From: Impatiens glandulifera
Taxonomy: Eukaryota > Streptophyta > Magnoliopsida > Ericales > Balsaminaceae
Assembly: GCF_907164915.1 (NCBI RefSeq)
Contig: NC_061869.1
Coordinates: forward strand, 11,333,721 to 11,397,720
Direction of reading: 5' to 3'
Length of the DNA: 64,000 nucleotides
Shown here piece after piece: positions 44,223 through 56,000 of this stretch (its first letter is position 1; every line of letters starts with the position of its first letter). The notes beneath the pieces are model-generated. The model ran no database searches. It was not told where the DNA came from and saw only the letters and a list, made by a program, of their open reading frames with translations. A program made the translations under genes and the position numbers.

Positions 44223-44346
44223 ATTTAATTTAGTAGGTCAAATGTCAATAATCAATCAAAACCTAATTTAATTCAAGTCACCTAAAAAGCAAGTTTTATA
44301 ATCAATTCAATTTTATTCATTTTCCTAATATTTTAAAGGTGGTACA

Positions 44347-44470
44347 ATTGAACCCCACCAAGATAGTTCAGTGGTAAGAGTCAACTTAAGAGATCAAAAA
44401 ATCACGAGTTCTATCTGTAAACATTTTGAGTTTAAGCGGAGTGTCACATGACTGCGGGATGTCATTCTAG
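44347..44470 (+). repeat. tRNA-derived SINE-like element, copy B unit 2
   Basis: A box TAGTTCAGTGG (44364-44374). The B box region (GAGTTCTATCTG) has lost bases. Confidence 0.65.
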
Positions 44471-44640
44471 TTCTCCTTTAATTCCAAAAACAAACTAAAT
44501 TCTAATCTAATTTCAAGGAAATATAAAGGATTATTTAGATTTCTCTTGGATCAAATGCCCCAAAATCAAATTAACTAGACAATTCTGAGTTCATACAACA
44601 AATCATTCTTCATTGATTAACTTTTTCATCACAACATACA

Positions 44641-46480
44641 TTTATAATTCAATTTTGTTTTTGATAAACATTCAAAATTTAATTTATACTTAACAGTGAT
44701 CTTATGATATAAAACTTAAGAATGGAATTTGATCAACACTAGAGTCGTTATAACCAATGGAACTAAGAACATGTAACCTTAAACCTAAGTTTCAAGAAAG
44801 AATGAAAACGCACGCCGACATAAATTATGATATTGAAATTAGAGCTTCAATGGTTTCTTTGCTCTCTTTGATGGTTTTTATTTGTGATTTGTTAGGTTTT
44901 GAATAACTTTTGTTATATGGTAAAATTCCAAATATGTATGATACAATTTCTTTATCCTCATGTAAATTAAATTTTCTGCACTTTTATTTCACCAACAAAA
45001 AGTTCTCTTACACAAATAATAAATAAAATTATACTAACTAATTTTCTTTTAAATGGTTCAAATACAATGATCTCACTTACATAAATTCTTAGCTTTAAGT
45101 TAACATTGACCTAAAAAAGCTTTCTAAATCATCTATAATAATACCTATTACAACAACAACTAAAAACTTATTAAAAAGAAAATTAAATTTACTTGTAGGT
45201 TAATGTTTTATATAAATAAAAAATATATTGCTTTTGTTGATTATACACACATGTCTTAATTACTTGAATAAAATAATAAAATGAATATAAAAATATGTCT
45301 CCTAGCTATGGACCACCCTAAAGAAGGCATCTAGACATAATATATTATAGTGACTTTATACACCATTTTGGATAAACTATAAAGATAATTATTCAATAAA
45401 AAGAGCAGAATATTCCTAATTTCACTAGATCCTGGTTGTAAGCTGTCATGCCATGGATAATTAATCACTTATTATTAGTATTTTTTATTTTTACTTATGA
45501 ACTATTAATCTAAGGACTTGAGTTATATGGTTATTTGAGATTTTTGTGTAAAATCCACAAATAACCCAAGAAGAAATATGTATTTTTATTTTTTGTTATT
45601 AGTAATGTTGAATGGATGGTTTTGTATCAAACTAAGTGTTTGTTTGGTTGGATTATTTAATTAATCTAATTTAATCAAATATTATTTCACTTTCATTTTT
45701 ATTCATAACTTTAATAAATTCAATTACTAAAATACTAAAATAGTATATATTTTAAATTATTATTTTTTATTTTATTATTATATATTAATATTTTTTTAAC
45801 TTTGTTTACTAAAATAATTATTAATCATTACTTTTTTTTTTAATAATTCAACTTAAAACATTCCCTAATTTAACATTTGGGGAGAATTGAACTTCTCATT
45901 AGTCTTTCTCTCTTTTATACAAGTTCTATAGGTTTTGTTACATTAAGTTATTTAATACTTTATTTTTATTATTTAAATTTTAAATATAAAAAACATTTTA
46001 ATAATTAATTCTAAAAAAAAATAACTTATAATTATTTTCAAAAAAAGTCATAAAATCCAAAACAAAAACCAAGAACAAACAAGTTCTTAGAGGTGTCAAC
46101 AATGCACATTAAAGATGACCTAAAATAACATAGCTTTGGCATTAAAGTTTATATGTATATTTAATATTGTTGAACATATATATATTTTATACATGACTTT
46201 CTTGAGAAAATAATAATGAATAATAAAAAGCTAGACATTATAGGATCACACATGTTTGTTTGGATCACTTTATTATTAGGTATAAACATTGGTAGGTAAT
46301 GATCACTTAAATAATTTTTAAATTTCCAAAACATTTTTTATACTTATTCTCTCTTTAAATTAATCAATATATAAATCAAAAGCTTAAAATACTTTATAAA
46401 AAAATAATTTGGACCCAAGTTTATTCTCCAATATTAAACCACATTTCTAATTAAAAAAATTATACATTCCCCCCTCCCCG
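44641..46480. other. Duplicated AT-rich spacer, no gene seen
   Basis: Counterpart of 24180-26030 with small indels and scattered substitutions. Confidence 0.6.
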
Positions 46481-46547
46481 CAGTGGATTGAACACTAGGC
46501 TAATGGAATTTCAGCTTAGGTTGGAAGTCACTACTCACTATGCAACA
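46481..46547 (-). repeat. tRNA-like SINE remnant, copy B
   Basis: Counterpart of 26031-26097, nearly identical. Confidence 0.5.
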
Positions 46548-47665
46548 TATTTTTATGTTTTAAATGTATATTTAAAATGTTAACCTAATTATTTTATTAG
46601 AAAATAAAAAATAAAATATAATTGAAATTATGATTATTTTTTAATAGGATTGATATTTTTAATTTATATATATATATATTTATTATTTATAATGTTATAA
46701 TTAAAAATAATTTGAAATCAAATATTTTTAAATAATGATATTTTCTTTAAAAAATTCTAATAAGATTAATTTTTTAAAAACTTTTTATTAAGAATATGTA
46801 AATAATAATGATTTAAAATTAAATATTTTGAGACAATAGTTTTTTTTTTTTAAATAAGATTAATAATTTAACTATATATTTATAATATATTATTAAAATA
46901 TTTAATATGTTTTTTAATATTATGAACTTATTATAATAAATAAATAAAATAACAATATATTATAAATATAATTATATAGATTTATATTAAAATGGCTTAT
47001 TAAATATTTCAAGCTAAATTTAAATTATAATATATTATTAAAACTATTAACGATTATTTTTAATATTATGAAAATTATTCTTTTAAATAACGATTTATTT
47101 ATCATAATAAATTCATAGTTATTCTAATAAATATATATTATAAATCATTATTTAAAAGATTAATTTTTATAATATTAAAAAAATCATTAATAATTTTAAT
47201 AATATATTATAATTAAATTTTAGTTTGAAGTTTGTAAAAACATTAACCATTTTAATATATATTTAATTATATTTATATTATATTGTTATTTTATTATTTA
47301 TTATATTCACAATATATTGATATTTAAATTATTAATCTTATTAAAATATTTTAATATAAAATTATTGTCTCAAAATTTTTAATTTGAAATCATTATTATT
47401 TACTTATTCAAAAGAATGGGTATTAGAAAATTAATTTTATTAGAATTTCTAAAAGAAATCATGATTTGAAAATATTTGATTTGAAGTTATTATTAATTTT
47501 TACAATTATAAATAATATATATATAAATTAAAAATATTAATCCTATTAAAAAAAATTAATAGTTTCAAATTGTTTTATTACTTTTATTTTTTTAATAAAA
47601 TAATTAAATTAAATATGTAAATATATATTTAAAACAAACATTTTAAAACATAAAAAATGTTAAAC
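46548..47665. repeat. AT-rich palindrome about 1.1 kb, copy B
   Basis: Counterpart of 26098-27275. TA runs are much shorter here, and the segment ACCTAGTGGCTTCTAACAT next to its right end in copy A is missing. Confidence 0.7.
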
Positions 47666-47929
47666 TGCTGGTATTATTGAACTATTCTAATTACTTCTAA
47701 TTTGATATATATTTACATCCCCGGATACCTGGTTAGTAAATTATTATATTATATTGTTTGGTTCTTTAAATACTCTGAATGAGTATATATAAATTAAAAT
47801 TTCTTATAAAGTGTTTTTCTTTTTTTGGGTATATATGAGCGGTTAATTTATTAAACTCTCTCACTATGTTAACTCATTTATAAATTGAAAATATATTAAC
47901 TCATTTATAAATTAAAAATATATTTACTT

Positions 47930-48476
47930 ATAATCATAGGTAACTAGGAGGATACTTGTACGATGCACACGGATAAAAATATATTATTATAATGTTATGT
48001 TTTCATCAAATTTGATGTTCAACTTAAAATATAAAGTGTCAGTTGTACTTGTTTTATTAGGTTGAGAGTTCGAAACATACCTATAGTATTTTTAATTTTA
48101 TTTTTAATCGTTTTAAATTTATGGACGGGTCAACCCAGAATCCGACACAAGTATTCATTTACTCTAACATATATATCCAAATTAACCATAGCTCTCGACC
48201 CGGCGATCCGGACTTTTTAAAAATTAAGCATCATTATATATAGATATTGATATATTAATTTTGTATGACTAATTGGTTAAAGAGTTGTGCTTATTTTGTT
48301 AAGTTGCGATTTCAAAACATATCTATAGCATTTTTAATTTAATTTTTTTAACCGTTTTAAGTTTATGGGCGGGTCAACCCGGAATCCAACCCAAGTATCT
48401 ATTTATTCTCACATATATATCCAAATTAACCACAGTTCTCGACCCGACAATCCGGACACTTTCAAAACTAAGCATC

Positions 48477-48514
<38 letters not shown>

Positions 48515-49112
48515 TTAGTTAAAAATATCATGCGTTCATCAAATTTGGTGTTAAATTTAAAATATAAAGTGTTAGTAGTCTTGTTGGTTAAAGAGCTGTA
48601 CTTGTTTTGTTAGGTTGCGAGTTCGAAACATACTTATAGCATATTTTATTTTTAACCGTTTTAAATTTATGGGCGGGTCAACCCAGAATCCAACCCAAGT
48701 ATCCATTTACTCTAACATATATCTCCAAATTAACCACAGTTCTCGACCCGACAATCCGGACACTTTCAAAATTAAGCATCATTATATATATAGATTAGGA
48801 TGATCGTCGTGAAATACATACGGATAAAAATATATTGTTACAATGTCTCGCGTTCATCAAATTTGGTATTGAATTTTAAATATAAAGTGTTATTAGCCTA
48901 GTTGATTAAAGAAATGTATTTTTTTGTTAGGTTGCTAGTTCAAAACATACCTAACATTTTTAATTTTATTTTTAACCGTTCTAAGTGTATGGACGGGTCA
49001 ACCCAGAATCCGACTCAAGTATCCATTTACTCTTACATATATATCCAAATTAACCTCAGTTTTCGATCCGACAATCTGAACACTTTCAAAATTAAGCATC
49101 ATTATATATATA
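47930..49112 (+). repeat. Array of four SINE-like units, copy B
   Basis: Units at about 47960-48245, 48250-48510, 48525-48795 and 48797-49112, each ending in AAGCATCATTATATATA and a TA tract (longest 48478-48512). One more unit than in copy A. The tRNA-like part GTTAGGTTGCGAGTTCGAAA is best kept in the third unit (about 48610). Confidence 0.65.
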
Positions 49113-49264
49113 GATTATTGAGAGAAATTTAAAGCAATAAAGGAAATAAAAAATACATTAAAAAAAAAGAAAAAAGAGTGATAGAAGAAATCAACTCATT
49201 TGCATCCACATCATTCACTCTCTCATTTCCTCTTCTCGTTGTTTCTCAAAAAGGAAATTGAAGA

Positions 49265-50068
49265 TTAGACGGTGACGACATTGCATCGCTTAAAGAGGAT
49301 GTACTTGACGGAGGGAAAGAGAAAGTCTCCGTTAATAGCATCGTTAGTAGTGAATTTACCCTGACCAAAATCCATCGTAGCAGAACAGCGTACATGAATA
49401 TGATACTTACGGGTATTTAAACTCCAGACCTTCCAACTTACATTACCATCAAGCTTAATAGTAAGATTAATAATCCCGTTTAACTGATCCTGTTTAAGAA
49501 AAGGTACGTTGAACGGAGAAATAGGTACGTTGGTAGCGTTGATAAACAAAGACCAAACATTATCCTCCATATTTTTCTGATATGAACGTGGAATGTCTGT
49601 TTCGTAAGTGACTCGTTGATTCTTGTATTCTCCGTAGATACTCAGCTCGTGGTAATAGATATCCGCCGAAAGACCGTTTTGGTTTTTGGAGGCGATGGTG
49701 ATTTGTAGAGTGGAGGAGAGGAGGGTCGTCGACGATGGCGGCTCCCCCGTGCAGAGATTGAAGGTGAAAATGGTGGCGTCTTGAATGATGAATTCTGGTT
49801 TTGAGGGATGAACAAAACGTATGATGAGGAAGATTATTATGACGATTATTTTGACGATGAGTGTCCAGCTGAGATAGGTAATGGATTTTGAAGGAGCGGT
49901 TTCAGTATCATCGTTGCCATTTCTTATTATATATTTTTCCAAGTTAGCTGTTCTTGGATCGGTTTCAGTACCATCGTTGTGTTTGCGGTTTTGATCCTCC
50001 ATATATTTTTTAAAGTCAAGTGGAATGAATATACTTGATCTTGATGATTCTTCATTGATAGGCGCCAT
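49265..50068 (-). CDS. NDR1/HIN1-like (NHL) protein, duplication copy B
   Basis: An intact 267-residue single-exon frame, the longer twin of 28628-29350. The cytosolic N-terminus (about 1-66) contains an internal repeat, NDGTETDP and NDDTETAP. One transmembrane helix follows at about 69-87, then the LEA_2-type extracytosolic domain with NQNGLSADIYYHEL, RSYQKNMEDNVW and LDGNVSWKV and several N-glycosylation sequons. The C-terminal 190 residues differ from copy A at only about ten positions, while flanking spacer carries indels, so selection on the protein is plausible. NHL proteins act at the plasma membrane in defence and stress responses; the role here is inference. The upstream TATA-like CTAAATAAATAGG (about 50188-50175) is shared with copy A. 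Confidence 0.88.
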   Translation of the reverse strand: MAPINEESSRSSIFIPLDFKKYMEDQNRKHNDGTETDPRTANLEKYIIRNGNDDTETAPSKSITYLSWTLIVKIIVIIIFLIIRFVHPSKPEFIIQDATIFTFNLCTGEPPSSTTLLSSTLQITIASKNQNGLSADIYYHELSIYGEYKNQRVTYETDIPRSYQKNMEDNVWSLFINATNVPISPFNVPFLKQDQLNGIINLTIKLDGNVSWKVWSLNTRKYHIHVRCSATMDFGQGKFTTNDAINGDFLFPSVKYILFKRCNVVTV

Positions 50069-51332
50069 TCTCTTAATAAAGCTTGCTTACGTTTCTAAAG
50101 ATACAATTATTTACACTGAAAATGGAATTCAGTCTAAAGTGTGGCTTAGAGTTTCTTAGAGAAGAGTTAGGCCTATTTATTTAGAGAAATGGAGATGAAA
50201 TTTAGTTGAGAGATGAAAAGAAATAATTTTAAATTAATAAATAAAGTGAGTCGAGAGGAGTAATAAATTGATGTAGCAAAAAGCTATATTTATTAAATTA
50301 ATAAAGATGCTTACTTTTAATTTGATTAAATAATGGTGTTAAAAAACAGAAGTGTTTACACACATTTCATAATTTTTAATATCTGTCATATTTATTAGAT
50401 CAATTTTTATAAATCTTAATTTTATTAAATTGACTATATTAAAGGTTACGAAACTTAGATCAAGAAAATGAAAAATAAAATAAATTTAAAAATATTTAAT
50501 GTTCTAAAATATAAAAAACTAGATATAAGACACATTTACAATTTGTTATTATTATTATTATTTTTTTTTTATAAAAAAACTTACAAAATTTAGTTGAAAA
50601 ACATTAAAAATGAGGGAGAGTATTAACATATAAAAATGGATATTCATTAATATAATTAGAATATGTTCACCACTATTAATGGTTCCTAAAGGATGTCTTT
50701 ATACATTAAAAGAATATAAAAAAATGATTGGAACATATTTAATATGCTGTTTTTAGGCTTTTATTTTTATTTTTATTTAGTTTTCAAAATTTCTAAATAT
50801 CATTAATTTTATCAACTAAAATATTCTTATTTAATTTTTTTATTAAACTTAATCATTGAATTAACTAATTAAAAACTCACATAATTTAAGAAAAATGAGC
50901 ATGTGAATAAGATAGTGGTGGTCCTATATATTTAAATAATAAAAAAAAAAGAAGTAAAATTATTAATAACAGTTTTCAAATGTGATTTGGGTTAATTACA
51001 TATCAGTCTAGGATTATTCTTGTTTTCTGCATTCTAAACTAAGGGCTGACCCAATACATATATACCACGTTCAATTCTAAATTAATTATATAATTTTCAT
51101 TCGTAATATTTAAAAATAATTAGTTGATTTGAAATAAAAATAAAATAAAAAATAAGTGTTTATAATAATAATAATAATAATAATAAATTAATATGCAATT
51201 CTTTCCAAAGATATACGTACTCATATCTGTTAAAAAATATTATATTATATTATAATATTTATAGAAAATTAATATATAAAATTTAATTTATCATATTTAT
51301 TTTCATTATTTTTTTAGATTAAAGAATGGGTA
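50069..51332. other. NHL promoter region (copy B) and AT-rich spacer
   Basis: Matches 29351-30517, apart from about 75 bp present here only (about 50271-50342) and a trinucleotide AAT run at 51164-51186. No other gene is seen. Confidence 0.5.
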
Positions 51333-51586
51333 ATAAGTATAATGGTTATATATCTTTTTAGATATGATCTTGTTTTAAATTATTCTTTATATATTTAATT
51401 TTGTTAATCTGGGTTAAAAATAAGCATATGTTCTTCTTACACGTAATATATCTATTTTTTTATTTTTCTAAACACTATTGAGTGCAAAACTTTCACATCA
51501 TTTTGAGATTACTTCTTCAACTTAATTCTCAAATAATGACGCATATGTTTTATTCCATTTCTAGACAAAGAAGGTTGTTACTCATT

Positions 51587-51625
51587 CCACGTCAAGGTGA
51601 CACTCTACCGCTGAGTTATATCCCT
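51587..51625 (-). pseudogene. trnV-GAC: Truncated plastid tRNA-Val(GAC)
   Basis: The minus strand reads AGGGATATAACTCAGCGGTA, then GAGTGTCACCTTGACGTGG. This is the 5' half of plastid tRNA-Val with anticodon GAC. The 3' half is replaced by unrelated sequence, so it is not functional. Flanking sequence down to about 51700 matches the plastid spacer upstream of this tRNA as I recall it. Confidence 0.7.
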
Positions 51626-51969
51626 TCCCTATCTCCATCGAGAAATAGAACTGACTAATCCTAAGGGAAAGGGTCGAGAAACTCAACGCCACTATTCTTG
51701 AATGGAGACTGAACTTCCTTTTGGGTTTCCCGGAAAAAGGAATTCTTTTTTTGAACCAATTATTAAGGAATTAAAAAAAAAGAAAAGTAAAAAAAAATAC
51801 GATCTAGTTCTAATAATTTTAAAAAAAAGAACAAAATCCTTTCTAAATCTCTTAAATAAAAAAAATGGCTTATAAAAGTTATTCTATTTTTAAAAAAATA
51901 AAAAAAGAACTCTCAAATTAAATACGTGCATTAAGATACGAAGGCTTCTTAAACAACGAAAGCACTTTT

Positions 51970-52160
51970 TGACTCTTTCATATACTAGGGGATTTCACTT
52001 GGAAAATAAAATGTTCCATACTAATGGATTCGGGTCCATAACCATGGGTTCCAATGCACGAGATCTTGTAGCACTTACCAATGAGGCCCTATCAATTAGT
52101 ATTACACAGAAGAAATCCATTCTAGACACTAATACAATTAGATCCGCTCTTCATAGACAA
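51970..52160 (+). pseudogene. ycf2: Plastid ycf2 fragment
   Basis: Reads [20 protein letters not shown], then [20 protein letters not shown] and [10 protein letters not shown]. This corresponds to a conserved stretch of the large plastid Ycf2 protein in its AAA-ATPase-like part. The match stops at HRQT and the frame ends at 52184, so it is a transferred fragment. Confidence 0.8.
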
Positions 52161-52480
52161 ACTTTGGGAATGCTATTTTCTTAGTATCTACAAAGGGGAT
52201 TTCGAGCCTGCTAAAATCTATGTAGCTCTTTTTGTGATTAGCACTTCTGCTCACTGGCTAGATCGGACTGTCTGTACCTTTCTTTATCTATTAGCATCAT
52301 CGGGAGGAGACTTGGAGGCATTGGCAGCTAAGGAAATGATTATCAATAAGATAAAAATGGAGAGGATAATGGGTAATCCCCTTAGAGATTGAATCAATCA
52401 CAATTAAATTAGTAATCATATCCCGGAAATCCCCAGTCGATTACTGACTTTCTCCTACCCTAACAAACATGATTTTTTCT

Positions 52481-52818
52481 TTTCGCCTCCTTCATATTTA
52501 GACCTCATTCGTCTCCTTCATATTTAGATATTGTGTGTTTGTGTTATGCCCTAAAATCATCTCTAAATAATAAAAAATATTAATGTTGAAAGAGAGGAAA
52601 ATGTCCGAGGGTTTTATAATTAAAATGTAAATAATATTATAGATAATATAAAAAATATAATAAAATATTATAATACAAAATTCGTAATATGTCTGAATTG
52701 GCCTGCTAGACATGGCTTACACAAAAAGAAAGATCGACTATTCTCTTAGTAAAAATGTGAGAATGAATGAAATTTGAAACAAATGAGTTTATGAGTCAAA
52801 ATAAACTATAATCTAAAT
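52481..52818. other. AT-rich sequence, no gene seen
   Basis: Between the plastid mosaic and the copia relic. It may contain LTR remnants of the relic, but none can be identified. Confidence 0.4.
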
Positions 52819-54514
52819 CTAAAAACACAACCTAGTTGAAAATTTAGACCACACTAACATTATCACAATAAACAAAGTAGCTTTCTCGATTAGGCAATGA
52901 ATTCCAATAGGAGGTTCCACAATCAACATGATTCTAAAACCACATTGGCCACCTACCCATCTGTACTCAACTTCTGCACTAGAACATGATAAATTTGTTT
53001 GGTGTTTAACAGACCAAGAAATTAAATTATTCCTCAAAATATACAATAACCTAAAGTGGACCATCTGGTATCAAGGCATCCCAGTCAATATCGATATACA
53101 AAACTAGAGTGGACATAGATGATAGATAAACGTGGAGATCATGGTCAAGAATATCTTGAATATAGCATCGGATATTCAATGCATGCATGTGCGCATCTTT
53201 CGGGCAATGCATGAATAAACACACTTATTGCACATCATAAGTGATGTCGAGCCTCGTGAAAATAAGATACTAAAGTGCCTCTACAAGACTCCTATGACAA
53301 ATCGATAAATGGAGTGCTCAATGTAGGACCGAGTTTTAATTTAGTATCAACAGGAGTTAATGATCGTTTATAAGAAGAAGACGTGCCATCATGATCAACA
53401 ATCTTTATTGCATACTTTTTTGTGACAAAAATAAAATATTGGCGTGATGGTAAATGTGATACCCAAAAAATAGTTTAGTCTGCCTAAGTACTTCATAGCA
53501 AATTTCGAGTTAAGAAAAGTAATAATAGTTTTACAAATTCATCTGAAAACACAATCAATATGATGTCATCCACGTACCACAATCGGGCATAACTCAAGTG
53601 GGAGAGTGGTGTTATGGGTGACCTTATTGCACGAGAAGATAAGCAATATATGTATTTTTTTATAGATGAAAATTGAATGATCTAAAGTACTATGGTAGAA
53701 CTCAATAATATGAATATAATTAACAATTTTATTGTAACATGCTCGTGTAGTCTATTTAAGTCAATAAATTGATTTCTTTAATAGTAGACATGATTAGGTT
53801 TAGTCAATCCCGAACCCCATAGGTTGATGCATGTATATAATCTCCTTAAGCTCTTCATTTAAGAACACATTCCTAACATAAAGTTGATGAATGAGCCAAG
53901 CTTTAAATAAAACAAGACTAAAAACAATGTGAATAGTCGTCAGCTTAACAACCAGACTAAAAGTGTCACCACAATCCATGATAACTTATTCGGTTTTTCC
54001 ATCTCCTACGAGACAGAATTTATGCCTCTCAAAAGAACCATCCGAATTTTCTTTATGATAAAAAAAAATCCACATTGATTGTATGATATTAATATCAATT
54101 GGGCGGGGCACCAACTCTCACGTTATATTTCTAATAAGAGCACCATATGTATCATCCATGACCTTCTTCCAATTCGTGTCACAAAGGGACAACACGGGTT
54201 TACATGGAAAAAGGGATTTATAAATTGTGGACATAAAGTTAAATGTACTTGAGTTTAAAAATCTCATTTTGGCTACGTGTAACAGGTCGTGGAGGAGAAT
54301 AAGGGTTTGGAAAAAGGATCGGTGGAGGAGAATAAGGGTTTGGAAAAAGGATCGTAGAATTAGAAGTCCTTCCCGAGTTGAATAAAACTGTTGTAGGGTG
54401 TTGGACGAGTACTGTCACGGACGGTAGGCTGCTACATGCTATATTGGGGGGAGTGAGGGTGCATTCAAGTTTGGAGCATAGAAGGAGGTTTAAATGATAA
54501 ATAATGGACCAAAT
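52819..54514 (-). pseudogene. Degenerate Ty1/copia pol, copy B (RT, RNase H part)
   Basis: On the minus strand from 54514 downwards: the integrase-RT linker (PVTRSQNEIFKLK, about 54285-54245), the RT start (about 54030-53930), an AFLN-type region with FLNEELKEIIYMHQPMGF (about 53870-53815), and an intact YVDD catalytic box (53576-53565). RNase H then reads NLISWSVKHQTNLSCSSAEV (about 53020-52960). Stops and frameshifts are frequent. It continues on the other side of the nested element (60037-60865). Confidence 0.75.
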
Positions 54515-55237
54515 TGTTGGGTTTTTTGTTTTCTTAGTCAATGAGGAAAAGCCCAGCAAATAGGCCCATTTGGGCCCCACTTTATTCACTTATTTGGGAG
54601 CAATATAAAAGGGGAGAAATCTTCTTTTGCAAGAAAAGAAGAGCAAAAGAAAGAGAGAGAAAATCAAGAAAGAAAAGAGGGGAAAAACTTCAATTTCAGC
54701 AGCCTTAGTATTTTGATGATTGCCGGAGTTTGCACCGTTGGATCGTTGTAATTTTTGGACAACAGCTTCACAACTTCTGGGCCAACATTCTGAAAAGTGG
54801 AGATCGGATTCTGTGGTCTGGAGGACTGGGTTTCGTTGCCAGAACAGTAGTAGTTGTTTTTGGTGATATTCTTCTTTTCTTGTTCTTTGATTGTTTCTAT
54901 ATCCTTGATGTGCATGTTGCCAAGGGTATTATGAATTTTTATGCCTCTAGTATTGTCTAGAGAAGATTTTTGTATTGCTCTCTTACTGGTGATAGTGGAT
55001 TTTAAGCGGCACTAGGTGTCCCGTGGTTTTTACCCATTGAGGGGTTTTCCACGCTAAAATTCTGTGTTGTTTGTGTGTGCTTGCTTGGTGTGTTACTCAC
55101 TGTTTTAAGGCTGTGTTGATTGCATTTTGCATACCTATTTGTTAGCTTCTTCACAGGTTTAAACGGTTTGGGAAAGTGTTGCCAAACGTAGGATAAATTC
55201 CGCATTTGTTGTTTACTGTTGTGGTGCATTTCCATCA
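54515..55237 (+). repeat. 5' LTR of the copia element
   Basis: Starts TGTTGGGTTTTTTGTTTTCT and ends CATTTCCATCA. A TATA-like AATATAAAAGG at about 54602-54612 lies where U3 should end. It is AATATGAAAGG in the 3' LTR. Confidence 0.95.
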
Positions 55238-55240
55238 AAC

Positions 55241-55257
55241 TGGTATTAGAGCCTTGG
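55241..55257 (+). promoter_or_regulatory. Primer-binding site, initiator tRNA-Met type
   Basis: TGGTATTAGAGCCTTGG, three bases after the LTR, resembles the TGGTATCAGAGC complement of the initiator-Met tRNA 3' end used by plant copia elements, with one change (C to T). Confidence 0.8.
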
Positions 55258-55288
55258 TTGCTTATTTGTGAATTGAACTGTTTGAACG

Positions 55289-56000
55289 ATGGAAACTAAT
55301 ACAAGTAGGATGATTAATTTGAATGGTTCAAATTATCATGTTTGGAAGGCAAAAATGGAAGATCTCCTATATGTGAAAGATTATTACTTACATGTTTTTG
55401 CTACTGATAAACCTGAGAATAAAACTGATGCAGAATGGACTATTTTGCATAGACAGGTTTGTAGATATATTCGGCAATGGGTGGAGGATAATGTGCTGAA
55501 TCATATTATTGGGGAGACACATGCTCGTACTTTGTGGAACAAGCTTGAACAGTTGTATGCTCGGAAGACTGGGAACAATAATCTGTTCTTGATTAAGCAA
55601 TTGATCAAGTTACAGTACAAAGATGGCACTCCTGTTACAGATCACTTAAATGCGTTTCAGGGCATTGTGAATCAGCTTTCAGGAATGAGTATCAAGTTTG
55701 ATGATGAGATTCAAGGTCTATGACTACTTAGTACATTACCAGATTCTTGGGAGACTTTTAGGGCATCCTTGTCTAACTCTGCACCGGATGGTATTATCAC
55801 CATGGAATTGGCTAAGGGCAGTGTTATGAATGAAGAGATGAGAAGAAAGTCACAGGGTTCTTCTTCACAATCAGATGTCTTGGTCTTTGAAAAGCGGGGG
55901 AGAAGTTAGAGTAGAGGTCCGGGTAACAAAGGAAATCAGCATGGTACTAGCAACTCCGGTAAAGGGAAGTATGCTAATGTTGAGTGTTACTATTGTGGTA
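55289..56000 (+). pseudogene. copia gag, broken
   Basis: The frame starts at ATG 55289 ([20 protein letters not shown]), the usual copia capsid opening with a UBN2/gag-polypeptide type domain ([15 protein letters not shown], then LWNKLEQLY). TGA at 55721-55723 interrupts it, but the same frame continues with LLSTLPDSWETF and ELAKGSVMNEEMRRKS. A second stop (TAG 55907-55909) falls in the Ser/Gly-rich linker. It ends at the CCHC knuckle: the CYYCGK half is in this frame, the GH....C half in the next, so a small indel lies in the A/G run at 55999-56006. Intact plant copia elements usually have gag and pol in one frame, so these are lesions. Confidence 0.88.

Larger units (their letters stand above)
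41650..44640. repeat. Local tandem duplication inside copy B
   Basis: The roughly 1.1-kb segment found once in copy A (about 23076-24170) occurs twice: unit 1 about 41650-43113 (containing a LINE-like insertion) and unit 2 about 43114-44640 (containing a DUF4283-like insertion). The junction lies just after ACATACATTTATA (43098), where the sequence jumps back to the TCGTGTTTAAGTTTAAA start. Confidence 0.8.
51560..52480. other. Plastid DNA mosaic (NUPT)
   Basis: At least two plastid pieces are recognisable: part of trnV-GAC with its flank (51587 to about 51700) and a ycf2 segment (about 51970-52160). Between them is A-rich filler, and after 52190 a further piece that looks organellar but that I could not name. 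In the plastid these loci are not adjacent, so the insert is rearranged. Confidence 0.6.
51333..53898. other. Block present in copy B, absent from copy A
   Basis: Copy A joins ATTAAAGAATGGGTA directly to GCTTTAAATAAAAC, whereas here the two are 2.57 kb apart. The block contains a plastid DNA mosaic and the RT/RNase H end of the copia relic. The relic's other half is present in both copies, so this was most likely deleted from A. Confidence 0.7.

Noticed and set aside
54730..54960. 76-codon ORF
   Set aside because: Lies wholly inside the 5' LTR; LTRs of this type do not encode proteins, and the 3' LTR copy is changed.
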